Shown: positions 1 to 6,757 of the stretch, piece by piece
Layout: each line of letters begins with the position of its first letter
How positions within the stretch are numbered: position 1 is the stretch's first letter
Origin: JBBTIS01 sp038059855
GTDB taxonomy: Bacteria > Elusimicrobiota > Elusimicrobia > JACQPE01
Direction: 5' to 3'
Assembly: GCA_964357255.1 (NCBI GenBank)
Contig: CAYHKQ010000040.1
Location: forward strand, 1 to 22,880
DNA: 22,880 bases
The notes under the pieces: generated by a model
The model's input: only the letters and a program-made list of their open reading frames with translations
What the model was told of the DNA's origin: nothing
The model's database searches: none
Translations under genes and position numbers: made by a program

Positions 1-79
1 GGAAATCAATGCGAAAAGTTGGCAGGGGTTAACTTGGGCGGACTAAGCTATTACGGTCAGCATGATTCTCGAGCCCTCC

Positions 80-108
80 TTGAAACAGGGGACGCAATCC
101 GCTATCCT
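80..108 (+). promoter_or_regulatory. Promoter of the efflux operon
   Basis: A sigma70-like promoter is readable: TTGAAA at 80-85 as the -35 box, a 17-bp spacer, and TATCCT at 103-108 as the -10 box. This predicts a start near 115, about 36 nt before the tetR ATG. The predicted start falls inside the palindrome at 114-131. The sequence before it (1-79) holds no gene I can support. Frame 1 is open from base 1 to a stop at 118-120, so the 3' tail of an upstream gene cannot be excluded. The call rests on pattern only. Confidence 0.55.
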
Positions 109-113
109 TTTAA

Positions 114-131
114 TGACTGAAAATTTAGTCA
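114..131. promoter_or_regulatory. Probable TetR-family operator
   Basis: TGACT at 114-118 and AGTCA at 127-131 form an inverted repeat around an AT-rich 8-bp centre (GAAAATTT). A second, shifted pair, ACTGA/TCAGT, overlaps it. The palindrome covers the predicted transcription start and ends just before the Shine-Dalgarno sequence. It is next to a gene for a TetR repressor, a family that commonly binds palindromes of this size in its own promoter. Autorepression of the whole pump operon is the simplest reading and is an inference. Confidence 0.5.
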
Positions 132-150
132 GTTAAGGAGGTCGAAAACC

Positions 151-777
151 ATGTCCATGTCCAGGTCCAGGCCCAGAACGGAGCCGCCGGAAATTCGCCG
201 CCAGGCAATTCTGGATGCGGCGCGCTCAGTTTTGATCCAGAAAGGCTACCAGGACATTCGCATAGACGATGTGGCCGGCAAGGCCAAGATCGCCAAAGGC
301 ACTTTGTATCTTTATTTTAAGGACAAAGAGGACATCTTTGCCGCGGTCTTGGAGGATGTGATTGACCGCCTTGAGGCGCGCCTCAAGGCGTTGCCGGCGC
401 AAGGATCGGCGCGGGACGTTTTATCGCGCCTAGCGGCTGAGATGCTCGACTTTGTAGATGAAAACCAGGATTTTCTTATCCAGTTCTCGAGAGAGAAGCC
501 GAATCTGTGCGGCGCTCACGCAGGGACGGCGCTCCAGAAGCGTTTCGCCGGGCATCTGCGGTTTGTCCGCGATAGGATAGCGCAGTGCGTCAAGGAAGGA
601 AACGTGCGCGAGCATGATCCCATGTTTGGTAGCTTGTTCTTCATTTCGCTCGTGCGAATGTTCATGCTCCAGAAAATCATGGGTCTTGCCAAAGGCCCGC
701 TACGCCCGAAGGCGGACCAGCTTATGGAGCTGTTTTTTCATGGCCTTGGCGGAAAGAAAGCGAAGCCTCATGCGTAG
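151..777 (+). CDS. TetR/AcrR-family transcriptional repressor of the efflux operon
   Basis: This 208-residue protein has the normal TetR length. Residues 15-60 form the DNA-binding domain: helix 1 (RRQAILDAARSVLIQKGY), then the helix-turn-helix with IDDVAGKAKIAKGTLYLYF and the following KDKEDIF, a classic TetR signature. The remaining 140 residues are helical and variable, as expected for the ligand-binding and dimer domain. The start at 151 is supported by a strong Shine-Dalgarno sequence (AAGGAGGT, 135-142) with 8-nt spacing; a second ATG at 157 is possible. It is the first gene of the operon and its last 8 nt overlap the TolC-like gene. By family knowledge it should sense a pump substrate and repress the promoter at 80-108; the ligand cannot be told from sequence. 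Confidence 0.93.
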   Translation: MSMSRSRPRTEPPEIRRQAILDAARSVLIQKGYQDIRIDDVAGKAKIAKGTLYLYFKDKEDIFAAVLEDVIDRLEARLKALPAQGSARDVLSRLAAEMLDFVDENQDFLIQFSREKPNLCGAHAGTALQKRFAGHLRFVRDRIAQCVKEGNVREHDPMFGSLFFISLVRMFMLQKIMGLAKGPLRPKADQLMELFFHGLGGKKAKPHA

Positions 778-2101
778 CATTTTCATTTTGATTGCGTTTA
801 TGGCCCCCCCTGGCGCGGCGTTCACGCAACCAACCATGTCCTCGGCGCCTCTAACATTGACCCTGGAGCAGGCCATTGACTTGGCCATGAAAGAAAACAT
901 TGATGTCGCCCTGGCGGAGCTGGACCTGCGGGCCTTCCAGAGCCGTTACCGGGAGGTGGTGGGCGCGGCCATACCGAACCTCGCGCTGACGGGTTCGTAT
1001 ACGCGCAACTTTAAGAAACCCGTGGCTTTCTTCGGTGGACGCAAAACCGAGATCGGTGAGCTCAACAGTATGCAGGGCGGCGTCGAGTTGGAGCAGACGA
1101 TTTACTCTGGCGGCAAGCTTATGGCGGGCCTCAATGCCTCGCGGCTTAGGGTAGCCTCTGGGCAAGACTCGCTACGGGCCGCCAGGGAAGAAGTGACGCT
1201 TGCGGTCAAGCGCATTTTCTACTCGGTGCTCCTGGCCAGCGCAACGGCCTCAATCCAAGAAGATAATCTCAGATCGGCCGAGGAGCATTTGGCAACCATT
1301 CGGGAACGCTACAGGCAAGGCTTGGACAGCGACCTGACCGTTCTGCGCCAAGAAGTAGAGCTCGCCAATGCCAAGCCCTCTTTGATACAGGCCCGAAACC
1401 TTTTTGAACTGGGATTAACTTTATTAAAGGATGTCCTGGGCCTTGACGTAGACTACCCGGTCATTCTGGAAGGCCGGCTCGACATTCAGGGCGCAAACCC
1501 GCCTCTTTACGAGTCTCTGGTTAAGGTCGCTTTAGAGCGTAATCCCGATTATCAAGCCGCGCGCAAACGCGCGGAGGCGGCGTTTCAGTTGGTCCGTGTC
1601 GCGGCAGGCGATTACCAGCCTCAGCTTTCCTTGTTCGCGAACTATCTATGGACGGCCCAGTCGCCAGACATATCCCCTGGACCCGAGGAGAGCGCAAGGA
1701 GCTCCGCGGGAGGCCTGCGTCTGAGCTTCCCTTTCTTTACCGGGGGCGAGACTCTCGAGCGCGTCCGGCAGGCAAAAATCGACCGCCAACGCGCGCAAGA
1801 GGCCATGCGCAAGGCTGAGCGGGCTGTGCGGGTCGAGGTCAAACGGCAGTGGCTGACTCTCAGGGAAGCCCAGGAACGGGCGGTCTCTCAGGAGGCGGCC
1901 ATTGGCCAGGCGCGCCGGGCCCTGGAAGCCACGGAGGTCCGCTACAAGGCGGGCCAAGCCAGCCAGTTGGAGCTCAATGACGCGACCCTGGCGTTCAACC
2001 GGGCGCGGATATTTCATGCCCAGGCGTTGCACGATGATTTGGCCGCGCTTGCGGCGCTGGAGCGAGCGGTGGGAATAAAGTTTGAGGAGGTGAATCCATG
2101 A
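770..2101 (+). CDS. TolC-family outer-membrane efflux channel
   Basis: The protein is an outer-membrane channel of a tripartite efflux pump, 443 residues from the ATG at 770. The frame is open further upstream, but that part overlaps tetR in another frame. Starting at 770 gives a clean signal peptide (MRSIFILIAFMAPPGAAF), so this start is preferred. The Shine-Dalgarno sequence is weak (GGAAAG near 750), and translational coupling to tetR, which stops at 775-777, is likely. The mature N-terminus has the TolC hallmark LTLEQAIDLAMKENIDVALA. Two related halves with long helices and beta segments follow (for example the LRLSFPFFTGGE stretch in the second half), matching the duplicated OEP fold. 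Its stop overlaps the adaptor start by 4 nt (ATGA). Confidence 0.9.
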   Translation: MRSIFILIAFMAPPGAAFTQPTMSSAPLTLTLEQAIDLAMKENIDVALAELDLRAFQSRYREVVGAAIPNLALTGSYTRNFKKPVAFFGGRKTEIGELNSMQGGVELEQTIYSGGKLMAGLNASRLRVASGQDSLRAAREEVTLAVKRIFYSVLLASATASIQEDNLRSAEEHLATIRERYRQGLDSDLTVLRQEVELANAKPSLIQARNLFELGLTLLKDVLGLDVDYPVILEGRLDIQGANPPLYESLVKVALERNPDYQAARKRAEAAFQLVRVAAGDYQPQLSLFANYLWTAQSPDISPGPEESARSSAGGLRLSFPFFTGGETLERVRQAKIDRQRAQEAMRKAERAVRVEVKRQWLTLREAQERAVSQEAAIGQARRALEATEVRYKAGQASQLELNDATLAFNRARIFHAQALHDDLAALAALERAVGIKFEEVNP

Positions 2102-2988
2102 TTTCACGAAAATTGATGGGGGCGGTTTTGATCGCTTTGGTAGCGGCGCCCGGCTGCGGCAAGAAGAAGGAGCAGGCAACGCGGGTGGAGACATTTCCCG
2201 TGCGGGTTGAGACGGCTTCACGCCGCACCTTGGAGGAGACCCTGATTTTGGTGGGTTCGCTCAAGGCGAAGGATGAGGCCACGCTTTTCTCGCGCGTTCC
2301 CGGCAAGCTCAAGGAAAATTTAGTCAAGGAGGGGGATATTGTCCTCAAGGACCAGCCCGTGGCGCTGGTTGAGCGTGACGAGGTGGGGGTCCGCTTCGAG
2401 CCTGCTCCGGTCCCTTCTACCCTCAACGGTGTGGTGGGCCGCGTCTACCTCGACCGCGGTGCGAATGTCACGCTTAACACGCCGATCGCTTTAGTGGCGG
2501 ACTTAAGTGAGGTTGTGGCCCAGGCCGAGGCGCCGGAGCGCTACGCCGGCCGGGTCAAGCCGGGCCAGGAAGTCAGGGTGCGCATCGAAGCTTATCCGGA
2601 CAGGGCCTTCCCAGGCCGCGTGTCCCGGGTCAGTCCCGTTGTGGACCCGGCGACGCGTAGCGCCTACATGGAAGTGCGCCTAGACAATTCCTCGGGCCAG
2701 TTGAGGTCTGGCATGTTCGCCAATCTCTCCGTTGTAGTGGCTTTCAAAGCCGGGGTTGTGGCTGTTCCCGTCACAGCCGTGACCGATGGAAGCGGCCCGT
2801 CCGTCTTCGTGGTCAAGGACGGCAAAGCCCTCAAGCGCGAGGTGTCCGAAGGTCTTAAAACCGAGACCCACGTTGAAGTCAAGGGAGTTGAGCCAGGCGA
2901 GCAGGTCGTCACCTTCGGACTCTACGGCCTCAAAGACGGTAGCGCGGTCGAAATTTTATCCTCCGCCGAAGGGCAGAAGAATCCATGA
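2098..2988 (+). CDS. RND efflux periplasmic adaptor lipoprotein (membrane fusion protein), apparently without alpha-hairpin
   Basis: This adaptor links the inner-membrane RND pump to the outer-membrane channel. At 296 residues it is about 100 shorter than AcrA-type adaptors. Residues 1-20 are a lipoprotein signal ending in AAPGC with Cys20 as the likely lipidation site. The first lipoyl half (about 66-95, VPGKLKENLVKEGDIVLKDQ) and the second half (about 104-135, with GVVGRVYLDRGANV) are separated by only about ten residues. The coiled-coil hairpin normally found there seems absent. A beta-barrel segment (about 138-215, with the motif SPVVDPATRSAYMEVRLDN) and a membrane-proximal domain (about 216-290, AVPVTAVTDG) follow. 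The start has a strong GGAGG at 2086-2090. The gene overlaps its neighbours by 4 nt on both sides, so it is coupled to the channel and the pump. Confidence 0.9.
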   Translation: MISRKLMGAVLIALVAAPGCGKKKEQATRVETFPVRVETASRRTLEETLILVGSLKAKDEATLFSRVPGKLKENLVKEGDIVLKDQPVALVERDEVGVRFEPAPVPSTLNGVVGRVYLDRGANVTLNTPIALVADLSEVVAQAEAPERYAGRVKPGQEVRVRIEAYPDRAFPGRVSRVSPVVDPATRSAYMEVRLDNSSGQLRSGMFANLSVVVAFKAGVVAVPVTAVTDGSGPSVFVVKDGKALKREVSEGLKTETHVEVKGVEPGEQVVTFGLYGLKDGSAVEILSSAEGQKNP

Positions 2989-5900
2989 AGCTTGCCGATG
3001 TCAGCATTGCCCGCCCAGTCTTTGCCACCATGATGGTCTCGGCTCTGGTGGTCCTGGGCATCTTTTCTTATAGCCGCCTGGGCGTGGACCTTTTTCCCAA
3101 CATTGATTTGCCCATCGTCGCGGTCACCACGACCTTGCGCGGCGCCAGCCCCGAGGAGATTGAAACCTCGCTTACCAAGACGATTGAGGAAGCGGTCAAT
3201 ACCATCTCCGGCATTGACGAGCTACGCTCCACCAGCTTTGAGGGCTTAAGCCAGGTAGTCGTTACTTTCGTACTGGAGAAGGACGCGGACGTGGGCGCGC
3301 AGGAGGTGCGCGACGCGGTGGGACGCATCCTGGCGGAGCTTCCCCAGGGCACAGACCCGCCGGTGATCCAGAAGTTTGATCCGGGTGCGGCTCCCGTGAT
3401 GTCCATCGCGGTCAGCGGCGGGCTTCCCCTGCGCGAAATCACCGAGATCGCCAAGAAAAAAATCAAAGAGCCCTTGGAGACGATCAAGGGTGTGGGCAAG
3501 ATTACAATGGTGGGTGGCCGCGAGCGCGAGATCCACGCGGTTGTCAACCCGATGAAGTTGGCGGCGTTTAAGTTTTCCATCAAGCAGGTTAAAGAGGCGC
3601 TACAGCAACAGAACATCGAGGCGCCGGGGGGCCGGGTGGACCATGGCCGCCGGGAATTGGTTCTGCGAACCATGGGACGCATCGAAACACCTGGGGATTT
3701 CGCCAAAGTCGTCGTCGCCAATGTTAACGGCGTCCCGGTGCGCCTGGGCGACATCGGGCGCGTCGAAGACGCCGAGGAGGAGCCTCGTTCTTTGGCGCGG
3801 CTCGACGGCGTGAGCGCGGTTTCCTTGATCGTGCAGAAGCAATCCGGAATGAACACAGTCGAGGTTATTGGGCGCGTGAAGGAGGACCTCGAAGCCTTAA
3901 AGAAAGGCCTTCCCCTGGGTGTGACGGCCCGTGTGGTGCGCGATCAGTCGGACTTTATCCTGGGATCGGTGCATGCGGTGCAAGAGCATTTGGTCTTGGG
4001 CGCCATTCTAGCGAGTCTGGTCGTTTTCTTATTCATGGGAAGCCTGCGTAGCACTTTGATCGCGGCCGTGGCCATCCCAGTCAGCCTTATCTCCACCTAC
4101 ATCCTTATGGACACGGCAGGCTTCACGCTCAACAACATGACGCTTCTGGGTCTGGCCCTGTCGGTAGGCGTTGTTATTGATGATGCCATTGTCGTCCTTG
4201 AGAACATATTCCGGCACATGGAGGAACACGGAACTCCGCCTATGCGCGCCGCCAGCGAGGCGACTCGGGAGATCGGCCTGGCAGTCATGGCTACAAGCCT
4301 GTCTTTGGTTATCATTTTCCTGCCTCTGGCCTACATGCCCGGCATCGTGGGCCGTTTCCTCAACAGCTATGGCCTTACTGTCGCCTTCGCCATTATGGTG
4401 AGCCTCTTTGTCGCTTTCACCCTGACGCCCATGCTCTGCTCGCGCTTCCTCAAGCTTGAACACGGCCCCAGGAGCCGCCTTCAGCTGTGGGTGGACCGGT
4501 TGAATGACTACCTCAAGAAGCGCTACGGCCGCATGGTTGTATGGTCTCTTAAACGCCGCTGGCAGGTGGTGGCGGCGGTCGTGGTTACAATTTTGTCCAC
4601 AGGGGTCATCATCCGTTTCGTTGGAAAGGATTTCCTACCTCCTGATGACGCCGGCGAGTTCCAGGTGGCGATTAAAGCGCCCGAGGGGACCTCCATCGGG
4701 GCGATGGACCTCATCCTGCGGCAAATCGAGGCGGAGATTCAAAGACTGCCGGACGTGGAGAGCCTGCTTGCCTCCATCGGTGAAGGCGCTGGCGCCGGGG
4801 TCAACGACGGCTTGGTCTATGTCCGACTCGCTCCGCTGGGAAAAAGAAACAGCGATCAATTCGAGGTGATGGCCTTGGCGCGTAAGGCGCTGGTTAAATA
4901 CTCAGGCTTGAGAATTTCGGTCACACCCGTCGCCGCGATTTCGGGAGGGGGCTTTAAGTCCGCGGATTTCAATTACGTTCTTTCCGGTCCTGATCTGGAA
5001 CGCCTGCGCGAATATTCCGTAGCCATTGTGGCCGGACTCAAGGCAAGCCCGGGTATCGTGGACGTGGACACCTCGTTCACTTACGCTAAACCGGAACTGC
5101 GGGTCCGAATTGACCGCGACCGGGCCCAGGACTTGGGTGTCAAGATCGAGGATATCGCCAATAGCCTGAGGACCATGGTGGGAGGCCAGGAGAACATTAC
5201 CAAGTACAAGGAAGGCGGCGAGCTTTATCAGGTGCGCTTGCGCGTGGATAAAAGTTACCGGGACCGCCTAGATGTGATATCGGGCCTCTACGTGCCCTCC
5301 TCGAAAGTCGGCTTGGTCCGTCTCGACAGCGTGGCCAGCCTCATGGAGGCGCACGGCCCATCGCAGATCGATCGCATCAACCGTCAAAGATCGGTGACCA
5401 TCACCGCCAATCTGCAGGGGGCGCCGATCGGCTACGCGATCGAGAAAACCGACGAAGTGGTCAAAGCGCTCAAGCTCCCTCCCGATTATAAGACGGGCCT
5501 GTTGGGCAAGGCCAAGGAATTTGGGCGTATGATCAATGGGTTCCTGGTGGCATTCCTGCTCTCCTTTATCTTTATGTATATGGTCCTGGCCTCCCAGTTC
5601 GAGAGCTTCGTCCACCCGGTCACGATCATGCTCACCCTGCCTCTCTCCATTCCGTTTGCCTTAATCTCGCTTTTGTTCATGGGCCAAAACCTGACCATTT
5701 TCTCGATCATGGGGATCTTTATGCTCTTCGGCATCGTTAAAAAGAACGCCATCCTCCAGGTGGACTACACCAACACCCTGCGCGAGCGCGGGATGCCGCG
5801 TGACGAGGCCATTCTGGAGGCGAACAAGACGCGGCTTAGGCCGATTCTCATGACCACAGCCGTGCTGGTCGCGGCCATGCTCCCGGTTGCCTTTGGCGGG

Positions 5901-6101
5901 GGCCCCGGGGCCGCTAACCGGGCAACGATGGCCGTTGTTATCGTAGGCGGGCAGTCGCTGTGCCTGTTGATCACATTGCTCATCGTTCCCGTCGCCTATT
6001 CGCTCTTTGATGACGCGACGCAATGGTTTAAGGCCCGCTTGGGCGCGGTTTCTAAAAAGGAGGGCGCACCTGTCCTGGCGGCGCACGGAGGGTCCCGATG
6101 A
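2985..6101 (+). CDS. RND-family efflux pump, AcrB/HAE1-like inner-membrane permease
   Basis: This is a proton-driven efflux pump of 1038 residues, the usual AcrB length. It opens with the family N-terminus (SIARPVFATMM) and has transmembrane helix 1 at about 11-30. A large periplasmic loop follows (about 31-330), then helices 2-6. TM4 carries the proton-relay pair Asp399-Asp400 in GVVIDDAIVVLENI. A second periplasmic loop spans about 550-845. TM10 carries the expected lysine (Lys919/920) in GIVKKNAILQVDYTN. The downstream segment with NKTRLRPILMTT and PVAFGGGPGAANRATM is also typical. Substrates are unknown; drugs or hydrophobic compounds are likelier than metals, because the relay motif is of the HAE1 type rather than the CusA type. 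The gene is last in the operon, and the terminator at 6149-6178 follows. Confidence 0.95.
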   Translation: MKLADVSIARPVFATMMVSALVVLGIFSYSRLGVDLFPNIDLPIVAVTTTLRGASPEEIETSLTKTIEEAVNTISGIDELRSTSFEGLSQVVVTFVLEKDADVGAQEVRDAVGRILAELPQGTDPPVIQKFDPGAAPVMSIAVSGGLPLREITEIAKKKIKEPLETIKGVGKITMVGGREREIHAVVNPMKLAAFKFSIKQVKEALQQQNIEAPGGRVDHGRRELVLRTMGRIETPGDFAKVVVANVNGVPVRLGDIGRVEDAEEEPRSLARLDGVSAVSLIVQKQSGMNTVEVIGRVKEDLEALKKGLPLGVTARVVRDQSDFILGSVHAVQEHLVLGAILASLVVFLFMGSLRSTLIAAVAIPVSLISTYILMDTAGFTLNNMTLLGLALSVGVVIDDAIVVLENIFRHMEEHGTPPMRAASEATREIGLAVMATSLSLVIIFLPLAYMPGIVGRFLNSYGLTVAFAIMVSLFVAFTLTPMLCSRFLKLEHGPRSRLQLWVDRLNDYLKKRYGRMVVWSLKRRWQVVAAVVVTILSTGVIIRFVGKDFLPPDDAGEFQVAIKAPEGTSIGAMDLILRQIEAEIQRLPDVESLLASIGEGAGAGVNDGLVYVRLAPLGKRNSDQFEVMALARKALVKYSGLRISVTPVAAISGGGFKSADFNYVLSGPDLERLREYSVAIVAGLKASPGIVDVDTSFTYAKPELRVRIDRDRAQDLGVKIEDIANSLRTMVGGQENITKYKEGGELYQVRLRVDKSYRDRLDVISGLYVPSSKVGLVRLDSVASLMEAHGPSQIDRINRQRSVTITANLQGAPIGYAIEKTDEVVKALKLPPDYKTGLLGKAKEFGRMINGFLVAFLLSFIFMYMVLASQFESFVHPVTIMLTLPLSIPFALISLLFMGQNLTIFSIMGIFMLFGIVKKNAILQVDYTNTLRERGMPRDEAILEANKTRLRPILMTTAVLVAAMLPVAFGGGPGAANRATMAVVIVGGQSLCLLITLLIVPVAYSLFDDATQWFKARLGAVSKKEGAPVLAAHGGSR

Positions 6102-6148
6102 GGATGCTCCTTTTGACGTTCCGTTCAACGTTTCAATATCAGCGGATT

Positions 6149-6178
6149 AAAGGGCTTGGACCGCTCCAAGCCCTTTTT
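6149..6178 (+). terminator. Intrinsic terminator of the efflux operon
   Basis: A perfect 12-bp stem (6149-6160 with 6165-6176) with a 4-nt CCGC loop runs into five Ts (6174-6178). It lies 47 nt after the RND stop codon. The stem begins with A residues pairing with the T tract, so it could also terminate weakly in the opposite direction. Confidence 0.85.
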
Positions 6179-6335
6179 AGAAGGCGTCGGAGGGCGGGTC
6201 TTGGCCTATGAGCGCCGGGTTAACGTAGCTATGGCGGGTGTCGGGTTCACCGCGCGAATTTGTTTTTTTCCGGAGATGAAAGCGAGCCTGAACCTTTTGG
6301 GCCGGAATGGAATTATCGGGATTCGTTGTTTTTTT

Positions 6336-6476
6336 GTAACTGCCTAGGTCCTTCCTGCCCTTTTTTCCGTCATTCCCGCGAAAGCGGGAATCCAGAGCGA
6401 ATTTTTTGGACTATTCCTAGCCTGGATTCCCGCTTTCGCGGGAATGACGCAGAGAGAGTAGGACCTGAGCAGTTAC
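6336..6476. mobile_element. Palindromic MITE-like element 1 with 8-bp target duplication
   Basis: The terminal inverted repeats at 6336-6352 and 6460-6476 match at 15 of 17 positions (GTAACTGC...AGGTCCT against its complement). Directly outside them is an identical 8-bp sequence, GTTTTTTT, at 6328-6335 and again at 6477-6484. That is what a transposition target duplication looks like. Inside lie two inverted copies of a 28-bp hairpin unit (6368-6395 and 6422-6449). There is no coding capacity, so any movement would need a transposase supplied in trans. Confidence 0.7.
6368..6449. repeat. Inverted pair of REP-like hairpin units (GNRA loops)
   Basis: Two units, 6368-6395 and 6422-6449, are exact reverse complements over 28 bp. 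Each holds a 20-bp palindrome, ATTCCCGC-GAAA-GCGGGAAT, preceded by CGTC and followed by CCAG in the unit's own direction. The palindrome fits the general form ATTCCC-N8-GGGAAT of the neisserial dRS3 repeat. The GAAA loop closed by C-G would be a stable GNRA tetraloop in RNA. Confidence 0.8.
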
Positions 6477-6602
6477 GTTTTTTTGACAAAGGCCTGCCAA
6501 TGGAATGGCGGCGATTGAACGGCCCGGAAGGAGCAGGGCTACGCTCGACATTTGATTTCGTTGAAAAACCCCTCATCTATCTTGGATTCAGTTCCCAGGA
6601 AT

Positions 6603-6757
6603 TCAACTCTGAAGAATTTATTAATTCCACGACTCATGCAAATTCTACTTTCGTCACACCGGCGAAAGCCGGTGTCCAGGCTAATTCTGGATTCCGGCTT
6701 CCGCCGGAATGACAAAAAAGGTCATTTTGCATGAGTCGTGTAATTCTTCAGAGTTGA
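6603..6757. mobile_element. Palindromic MITE-like element 2 overlapping the end of the ABC-F gene
   Basis: The outer arms are exact inverted repeats in two blocks: 6603-6618 with 6742-6757 (16 bp) and 6628-6642 with 6726-6740 (15 bp). The left arm has about 8 extra bases between the blocks. Two inverted hairpin units of the same general design as in element 1 sit inside. No target duplication is evident. The right arm covers the last codons and the TGA stop (6748-6750) of the ABC-F gene on the minus strand. The element has no coding capacity. Confidence 0.65.
6653..6713. repeat. Second inverted pair of REP-like hairpin units
   Basis: Unit 6653-6679 reads GTC-ACACCGGC-GAAA-GCCGGTGT-CCAG. Unit 6687-6713 is the same design in reverse: GTC-ATTCCGGC-GGAA-GCCGGAAT-CCAG on the minus strand. 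The arms differ between units (ACA/TGT against ATT/AAT), but each remains perfectly paired within itself. All four units in this junction share the GTC...CCAG frame, 8-bp arms and a GNRA-type loop. Confidence 0.75.

Larger units (their letters stand above)
6179..6747. other. Intergenic junction between the efflux operon and the ABC-F gene
   Basis: No protein gene is supported here. Short open frames on both strands run straight through inverted repeats and have no ribosome-binding sites. The stretch contains the palindromic element at 6336-6476 and most of the one at 6603-6757. The rest (6179-6335 and 6477-6602) is plain sequence in which I see no gene, RNA or regulatory motif. Confidence 0.6.

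Noticed and set aside
1..120. Frame 1 open from the window edge to a stop at 118-120, considered as the 3' end of an upstream gene
   Set aside because: Only 39 codons with no recognisable motif, and the predicted promoter lies inside it. This length is expected by chance.
614..769. Extended N-terminus of the TolC-like protein
   Set aside because: It overlaps tetR in another frame, is Cys/Arg/Ser-rich and would place the signal peptide 52 residues inside the protein.
1646..2221. Minus-strand open frame of 191 codons over the tolC/adaptor junction
   Set aside because: It overlaps two well-supported genes antisense, and its Pro/Arg/Leu-rich translation resembles no family.
3068..3856. Long open frame (262 codons) on the minus strand inside the RND pump gene
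   Set aside because: It is antisense to a clear RND reading frame, has low-complexity Ser/Thr/Arg-rich content and no ribosome-binding site. It is a shadow of codon bias in the GC-rich gene.
6368..6713. Possible CRISPR-like array from four similar repeats
   Set aside because: The repeats alternate in orientation, have unequal spacing and lie in two separate palindromic elements. There is no spacer series and no cas gene.
6260..6734. Open frames across the 6.2-6.7 kb junction on both strands
   Set aside because: They run through the inverted hairpin units and have no ribosome-binding site. The translated repeats (RHSRESGNPE, DSRFRGNDA) are the common false-ORF product of such palindromes.
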